From a virus: DNA of 33,177 nt. Shown here one piece after another: positions 28,506 to 33,177 of the stretch. The stretch is from the IMG/VR virus record IMGVR_UViG_3300032560_000078, positions 1 through 33,177 of that record. One strand, written 5' to 3'. The notes beneath the pieces are model-generated. The model was not told the origin of the DNA and ran no database searches. It saw nothing but the letters and a program-made list of their open reading frames with translations. Within the stretch, counting starts at the first letter, position 1. Each line of letters begins with the position of its first letter. Made by a program: the position numbers and the translations under genes.

Positions 28506-29899
28506 TATTCTGCACTCTTAAGACCTGCCAGCATGCTCTTTAATTTACTACTGTCTACCGTGGCATTGATCTTAGGGTGATCTTCTGCGGGACTTACACT
28601 GCTACCAGTTTTGATTTGGCTCAGAATGTTAGTAGTACCCGCACCACGCAGGCCACTTTCTTGTGCTTCTTCACCTGGGTCTGTGATGCGCATTGTATCA
28701 ATGTCGTAGTCTAGGTCAATCTTTTGTCCTACACCAGTTGAACTACGTGACTTCATACACTGTATTTGATAACGTCCACGCTCACGCATAGCACGACTTG
28801 TAAAGATACCAAATACATTATCTGCTGTGTTAATTTTTGATAATCCACCAGCAATATGACTATGGTCAAATTCAATTTCCTCAACCGCACCGCGATTTAA
28901 CTGTGACGCTGTAACAAATAGTACACCTAGTTCTTTAGCCAAGTTACGCAGTTCTTCTGACACATACTTGTCTTTAACAAACAAATCATTTGGGCTAACT
29001 TTTGCACTTACAGGCATGACTAAATCCAAATAGTCTACCATAACAAAGTCTACTTTGCGTCCTGTTTGGATTTGATACTCTTTTAAATATGCTCTAATGT
29101 CGTTAACGTTTGACTGTGCTGGGAAGCCTTTGATTTGATAGTTACCTGCTTTCTTACTAACCAACCGCACTTTCATTGTAGTTGTATCAATGTCTTTGCG
29201 AATATCTTTTGTGCCCATCCCAGTTAGCATAGCATCTGTTCTAAGTGCGCAAAGTTCTTCACTCAACTCCAGACTTACATACACACCACTTAGGCCTGCT
29301 TGTAACCAACTCAAAGCCAAGTTCATCATAACAAGTGATTTGCCTGATCCAGATCCACCAGCAAAGATGTTTAGTTCACCGCGACTAAATCCGCCATATA
29401 GCAGTCTATCAAGTTGTGGCCAACCTGTTGATACTTGACCGCCACTGTTATAATATTTTTCAATACGCTGTTTAGGATCTGCAAAGTAATCAGTACCCAT
29501 GTCTTTAGTAAGACTAATCTGTACTGCATCTTTGATTAGTTTTTCTACAGGATTGTAGTCACCCTTTTCCAACATGTCTGCGGCTTTAAGAATAGCACGT
29601 TCAAGTTCTTGACGTTTAGTAAAGCCTTCAAACTCTGTCATAAACCAATTATAGTGGTCTTCTGTTAGATCTGGTACGTGTTTTAACTCTGTTCCTGTAA
29701 CTGCCTTGACCTGCTCAATAGTAGGCAGAGTCTTGTGATTGTCACTGTGTTCTTTAATAAACTTAGCAACATCTTTAAGACTACGATCAAAGTTTTCTGG
29801 ATTATAGATATTCTGCACACGCACATAGCTTTGTGCATCCTGCAACATCATTTCAATAAAAAGTTTTTGTAAATCTAGTGAATAGTCTTTTGTGCTCAT
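28505..29899 (-). CDS. gp41: Replicative DNA helicase, T4 gp41-like (DnaB superfamily)
   Basis: 464 residues. Walker A G181-G-S-G-S-G-K-S188, Walker B in FVMVDYLDL, a sensor TASQLNR, and an arginine finger region (KSRSSTGVG). The N-terminal 140 residues form the primase-interacting helical domain. It unwinds DNA 5' to 3' at the replication fork and works with the primase encoded just upstream. It has its own promoter inside the end of the primase gene. Confidence 0.92.
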   Translation of the reverse strand: MSTKDYSLDLQKLFIEMMLQDAQSYVRVQNIYNPENFDRSLKDVAKFIKEHSDNHKTLPTIEQVKAVTGTELKHVPDLTEDHYNWFMTEFEGFTKRQELERAILKAADMLEKGDYNPVEKLIKDAVQISLTKDMGTDYFADPKQRIEKYYNSGGQVSTGWPQLDRLLYGGFSRGELNIFAGGSGSGKSLVMMNLALSWLQAGLSGVYVSLELSEELCALRTDAMLTGMGTKDIRKDIDTTTMKVRLVSKKAGNYQIKGFPAQSNVNDIRAYLKEYQIQTGRKVDFVMVDYLDLVMPVSAKVSPNDLFVKDKYVSEELRNLAKELGVLFVTASQLNRGAVEEIEFDHSHIAGGLSKINTADNVFGIFTSRAMRERGRYQIQCMKSRSSTGVGQKIDLDYDIDTMRITDPGEEAQESGLRGAGTTNILSQIKTGSSVSPAEDHPKINATVDSSKLKSMLAGLKSAE

Positions 29900-29903
29900 A
29901 ATA

Positions 29904-30932
29904 TTAATTATACAGTTTCTTTTTCATTAATTCAATCTTGAGTTTGCTTGTTTCTTTGCTGTCTATGATAGTTTTCAACACAAACAACTTGCCATATTTT
30001 ACCACTGCTTCATTTATATCCTTACATGTTTCTAACCACACTGGGAAACTAACACTCCATCCATACTCTATAGCATTGTTAATCATTTTAGCACCTGCCC
30101 GGTCACGATCAGCTACTACTATGACTTCCTTGCCCAGGCTTTCAATGATGTCTGCTTGAGTTTCATTACACTCATTGTTCAACACTGCTACACCATCTAT
30201 GCTCATAGCATCAAATGGCCCTTCACAGACTATGACAAACTTGCTGTCTGGTTGTTGGGCGTTTGTATTAAACACAAAGTTAGGTTCATAATGACTGTAG
30301 TATTTTGGCTTAACGCCATCAACAAAAGCACGACTGGTATAGCCAATGGTTTTACCTTGCCAAACGCAAGGAATAATCACACGCTGATGTAGGCTGTGTT
30401 CTGTTGAATCAGTCCAATAAAATTCATATTTTTGTGTGTCAATTTTACGAGCAGTAACATAATCAACTGCTGAATTTAGTAATGGCGGAACATTACGTAA
30501 ATCATCTAACAAGTGAAATGTAAGTAGTTGTTGGAAACTAATAGCACCTTCCGGTAAGTCACGATGTTTAAACTCAACTTTTTCTTCAGCTTCAGCTTTA
30601 ACCTCTTCTGGTGCGACTAATTCACGGATACGTATTGCTTCAATAACCAATCGTTTAATGTTGGTGTCATCTGCACCCAACCATTTTAGTAACTTACGAA
30701 ATTTGAATGTTAAATGTCTGCCTGGTTGATATGATGCTTTGAAGTTACAGTTAAAACAATGATAGCTGACTGATCCATCTGCGTTAGCAGTCAATCCACC
30801 ACGGCCACGAGTATCTGCACTTTCGCCATTATGATGACAACAGGGCGCATTAAAGCTAGTCCACCCACTAGGAGTAGTTTTCTTCTTAGCTGGTAAGATT
30901 GATTTTATGAAGTCGCTTATGATATTCAGCAT
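29904..30932 (-). CDS. gp61: DNA primase, T4 gp61-like
   Basis: 342 residues. An N-terminal zinc ribbon (C31-C-H-H34... C59-F-N-C62), then a Toprim fold with catalytic Glu in IVCEGPFDAMS and D-R-D-R-A-G. It makes RNA primers for lagging-strand synthesis together with gp41. The zinc-ribbon residues and Toprim order match phage primases. The ATG lies 7 nt after a -10 box, so the mRNA is probably leaderless. Confidence 0.9.
   Translation of the reverse strand: MLNIISDFIKSILPAKKKTTPSGWTSFNAPCCHHNGESADTRGRGGLTANADGSVSYHCFNCNFKASYQPGRHLTFKFRKLLKWLGADDTNIKRLVIEAIRIRELVAPEEVKAEAEEKVEFKHRDLPEGAISFQQLLTFHLLDDLRNVPPLLNSAVDYVTARKIDTQKYEFYWTDSTEHSLHQRVIIPCVWQGKTIGYTSRAFVDGVKPKYYSHYEPNFVFNTNAQQPDSKFVIVCEGPFDAMSIDGVAVLNNECNETQADIIESLGKEVIVVADRDRAGAKMINNAIEYGWSVSFPVWLETCKDINEAVVKYGKLFVLKTIIDSKETSKLKIELMKKKLYN
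29907..29935 (-). promoter_or_regulatory. Sigma70-like promoter of the helicase gene
   Basis: Minus strand: -35 TTGAAT (29930-29935), 17-nt spacer, -10 TATAAT (29907-29912), 7 nt to the ATG at 29899. The -10 codes for Tyr-Asn at the end of primase and abuts its TAA stop. Confidence 0.6.
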
Positions 30933-30939
30933 ATACTAT

Positions 30940-30968
30940 ATTATACACTGATTTTTTGGTTAGATCAA
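30940..30968 (-). promoter_or_regulatory. Sigma70-like promoter of the primase gene
   Basis: Minus strand: -35 TTGATC (30963-30968), 17-nt spacer, -10 TATAAT (30940-30945), 7 nt to the ATG at 30932. Confidence 0.65.
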
Positions 30969-30969
30969 C

Positions 30970-31680
30970 CTATATTCCAAACCTTGAACGAACTGCTTGA
31001 TAGTTTTGATTGATCTGTGTATTACCAAAGGCAGTGTTGTAAATACGGACAACACCCAATCCGCCACCCCAATAGTCACCAAGGTCCCAACGCCGCATCA
31101 ACACAATACCAGCTTGTGAACTGGTAGATGAACCCGTGTAGCCAAGGGTGCTAACCTGCGTATTATTTACGAACAGTTTAACTGTTGTGCCATCATAGGT
31201 ACCCACGATGTGATACCAAGCATTTGATGTCAATGAATAAGCTGGAGTAGCATGCCAGGTACCATCCCAGAATCCATTTTGTAAGCCACCAGAAACATCA
31301 ACACCAAGGCTAAAGTTAATCCTACTAGTAACCCCAGGATATTGTTCTGTGAGTATACAAGGATCTGCTCCCGTGTTAGTGCCAGTGTAGTAGTGCCAGG
31401 TTTCTACAGTCCAGCGTGACAGATTACCAAAGCTCTGATTTGGGCTGTAAGCATATTGACTGCTGCCAGGCACAAAGTTTAGGTATCCACCATTGTTGCT
31501 GCTGAATGTAGGACTACCGCTTAGGGTAAATGATAAGCCGTTAGCAGTATCACGCCAAGTGGTGTTGCCAGAGAAACTTGATGTCAATCCAGCGTCTAGG
31601 TTTAACACAAGGTTGGCAGTGACATAAGGTAAACTATCAACTACGTAAGTGCCTTTGAGTGTTACACCCTGTATTATCAT
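30970..31680 (-). CDS. LamG/concanavalin-like fibre-associated protein
   Basis: 236 residues. The segment LVLNLDAGLTSSFSGNTTWRD, then YLNFVPGSSQYAYSP, RWTVETWHYY, and WYHIVGTYDGTTVKLFVNN is the laminin G-like jelly-roll pattern. Such domains bind sugars or protein surfaces and occur on phage fibres. An AAGGAT ribosome site precedes the ATG. A second LamG gene lies directly upstream. Confidence 0.8.
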   Translation of the reverse strand: MIIQGVTLKGTYVVDSLPYVTANLVLNLDAGLTSSFSGNTTWRDTANGLSFTLSGSPTFSSNNGGYLNFVPGSSQYAYSPNQSFGNLSRWTVETWHYYTGTNTGADPCILTEQYPGVTSRINFSLGVDVSGGLQNGFWDGTWHATPAYSLTSNAWYHIVGTYDGTTVKLFVNNTQVSTLGYTGSSTSSQAGIVLMRRWDLGDYWGGGLGVVRIYNTAFGNTQINQNYQAVRSRFGI

Positions 31681-31689
31681 ATCTGATCC

Positions 31690-32376
31690 TTAGAATGGTT
31701 TGGTTGAGCTCAATGTTACTGTACCAGTGACTGTTATGGTCTGTGTAGCACTTGTGTCCAATGTCACGTTACCACCTAGCATGAGATATTTGGTATTGGC
31801 TATAGCTGTGAGTTCTTGATTAGGCACTGAGATCGATGTCTGCGTAGGATCGTAGACATTACTGCCAACTACAATGCGAAGATTGGTCATAAGTCCTGGC
31901 CAACTTGCTCCATAATATGATCCAATCCAAGGACTAGCGGCAGCATAGTTCAGCGAGTTAGTCTGGGTAGCACCAGCTCTGGTAGCGGTACCACCAGCTG
32001 TGTTACCAAGGAATAATGCTTCAGTTGTGCCGTTCCTTGTCAAGGCAAAATAATACCACTTGTTAGCCGTCATAGTGGGCACTGTGTAGCTGAACTGACC
32101 ACCACCACCGTATTTGTCTGTGGTAAATATCGTTGAACTAGAAACAATTAAAGTAAATCCATTTGTAGATGTAGCACCAACGATACCGTAGGCTGAAGTA
32201 AAGTTAGGTAGTTGGAACCATCCTTCAATGGTGTATGATCCTGCTCCAATAGTAACTCCAGGACTGAGTACCAATTGATTAGTACCACTAGCACCACCAG
32301 CGAAACTGAGGCTGCCTTGTAAACCAGCTGGTGGAAGGAAATTTAAACCTTGGATATTTACGCCATTAATATACAT
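31690..32376 (-). CDS. LamG-like fibre-associated protein
   Basis: 228 residues. LSFAGGASGTNQLVLSP, SYTIEGWFQLPNF, KWYYFALTRNGTTEALFLGN and SPWIGSYYG form the LamG-like strands. The N-terminus MYINGVNIQGLNF resembles that of the neighbour (MIIQGVTLKGTYV), suggesting a shared attachment strand and an ancient duplication. No strong Shine-Dalgarno: the start lies 3 nt after the previous stop. Confidence 0.78.
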   Translation of the reverse strand: MYINGVNIQGLNFLPPAGLQGSLSFAGGASGTNQLVLSPGVTIGAGSYTIEGWFQLPNFTSAYGIVGATSTNGFTLIVSSSTIFTTDKYGGGGQFSYTVPTMTANKWYYFALTRNGTTEALFLGNTAGGTATRAGATQTNSLNYAAASPWIGSYYGASWPGLMTNLRIVVGSNVYDPTQTSISVPNQELTAIANTKYLMLGGNVTLDTSATQTITVTGTVTLSSTKPF

Positions 32377-32379
32377 AAT

Positions 32380-33177
32380 TTACCAGTCTATTCTCAATTG
32401 ACGCACCCAGTTATTAGCTGTGCTACCACCAGTGTATGCTGCCACACCAAAGTTGTTGCCCGCCGGAGTCCACGAGCCAATATTCACAGCGCCTTGGTAT
32501 GCTTCATTTAGGTACACTTCCATCATACGGTTACCGTTTTGTATCTTACGTATTTTCAATGTCAAGTTATAGAAACTTGTGTAAGAACTATTCCAAACAG
32601 TAATGCCGCTTGGATTATAAGTGCCACTGCCTTCTAATATAAATGGAATGTTAGTCTGTGTGCCGTTAACGTAAACTTCAAATTGATTTGCACTTGAGTA
32701 ATAGTGGTTAAACACTGCAATGCCACCATTTGATGCATTTGCTCCAGGGTTGGATTGCGGTACCGCATTTGCACCAAAATAGATCCACTGTCCGTCAGCA
32801 CCAGTACCATTGCCTGCACCTATGCTGGCTGTTATAACCATGTCATAGTTGTAGTTTACGCTACTACTGTTCCAGTTTATATACCCGTTCTGTGTAGTTG
32901 ATGATGGAGTCAGCTTTAAACCATATGCTTGAGTGCTATCCCAAGCAGCGTTGCCGCCAATGGTACCACTTGGTGTAAATGCTGTTAATGCTGAAGTAGT
33001 GTTAGCCTGCCAAGTATCCCATAAGAAACGTGTTTGTGGGCCACTGCTGCCACCAGCTGTGATATTGCCAGTATATGTAGCTGTGGTACCATAGCTGTTA
33101 CCATATTGTGTAGCAACTATACCACCAGCTGTAACATTACCAGTGTAGGTAGCTGTGGTACCTACACTATTACCAAT
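32380..33177 (-). CDS. Fibre protein, 5' end beyond window
   Basis: 265 residues of an open frame with no upstream stop, continuing past the window edge. An internal ATG at 32841 exists but the upstream codons are clearly coding. The first 45 residues are two copies of GNSxGTTATYTGNxTAGG. The rest (TSALTAFTPSGTIGGNAAW, QFEVYVNGTQTNIPF, MMEVYLNEAYQG) is a beta-sandwich of LamG-like type. It is followed by two LamG genes. It is likely the C-terminal part of a longer fibre. Confidence 0.8.
   Translation of the reverse strand: MGNSVGTTATYTGNVTAGGIVATQYGNSYGTTATYTGNITAGGSSGPQTRFLWDTWQANTTSALTAFTPSGTIGGNAAWDSTQAYGLKLTPSSTTQNGYINWNSSSVNYNYDMVITASIGAGNGTGADGQWIYFGANAVPQSNPGANASNGGIAVFNHYYSSANQFEVYVNGTQTNIPFILEGSGTYNPSGITVWNSSYTSFYNLTLKIRKIQNGNRMMEVYLNEAYQGAVNIGSWTPAGNNFGVAAYTGGSTANNWVRQLRIDW
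33051..33174 (-). repeat. Two 52-nt coding repeats, 72-nt period
   Basis: Plus-strand units caccagctgtgatattgcc... and caccagctgtaacattacc..., both continuing to tagctgtggtacc. They encode fibre-shaft repeats and may continue beyond the window. Confidence 0.7.

Noticed and set aside
33051-33174. CRISPR or regulatory repeat
   Set aside because: Repeats are in codon phase and encode repeated fibre residues.

Overview
The window looks like part of the genome of a tailed, T4-like (myovirus-type) phage with AT-rich DNA and tightly packed genes. The evidence is the gene set: a T4 gp41-type replicative helicase next to a gp61-type primase, a class Ia ribonucleotide reductase (nrdA, nrdB) followed by a glutaredoxin, a RecB-like PD-(D/E)XK nuclease, many T/S/G/N-rich fibre-like proteins, and ATAAATAC motifs resembling T4/cyanophage late promoters. 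There is no integrase, rRNA, tRNA or CRISPR array that I can see. The IscU/IscA sequences are of proteobacterial Isc type, so a proteobacterial host in a freshwater or marine setting is plausible, but this is inference.

Layout. 1-3991 (minus strand): a membrane/coiled-coil protein cut by the window edge, a large repeat-rich fibre, three small virion-like proteins, and two small genes. 3992-4100: a divergent promoter region. 4101-8911 (plus strand): an early-type island of small genes, most ending in a shared T-x-F-x-L-R-W motif, interrupted by an SPPY-type DNA methyltransferase and a calcineurin-like phosphoesterase. 8908-17040 (minus): a small acidic protein, an HExxH metalloprotease, a large Ala/Gly/Ser/Thr-rich protein, a possible Sm-like protein, glutaredoxin, nrdB, nrdA, and three fibre-related or unknown genes including a stand-alone S74-chaperone-like fragment. 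17068-20002 (minus): PD-(D/E)XK nuclease, iscA, a frame-broken iscU, an HNH endonuclease, and a radical SAM protein. 20016-26561 (minus): conserved phage proteins, probably structural or accessory. 26641-27947 (plus): a two-gene insert with a possible PLP-enzyme fold. 27918-30932 (minus): a possible 2OG-Fe(II) dioxygenase, helicase and primase. 30970-33177 (minus): two LamG-like proteins and a fibre cut by the window edge.

Two regulatory themes recur. Sigma70-like promoters (TTGAnn-type -35, TATAAT-type -10, 17-nt spacer) and ATAAATAC late-type motifs often lie only 3-7 nt before the start codon, predicting leaderless or near-leaderless mRNAs. In the small-gene island, the codons for the C-terminal L-R-W motif (TTG/CTG-AGG-TGG) also form the Shine-Dalgarno sequence of the next gene.

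Best candidates for something undescribed are (1) the tandem L-R-W paralogue array with its dual-use C-terminal codons and (2) the radical SAM/IscU/IscA group, with an HNH gene beside an iscU whose frame is broken right after its first cluster-ligand cysteine.
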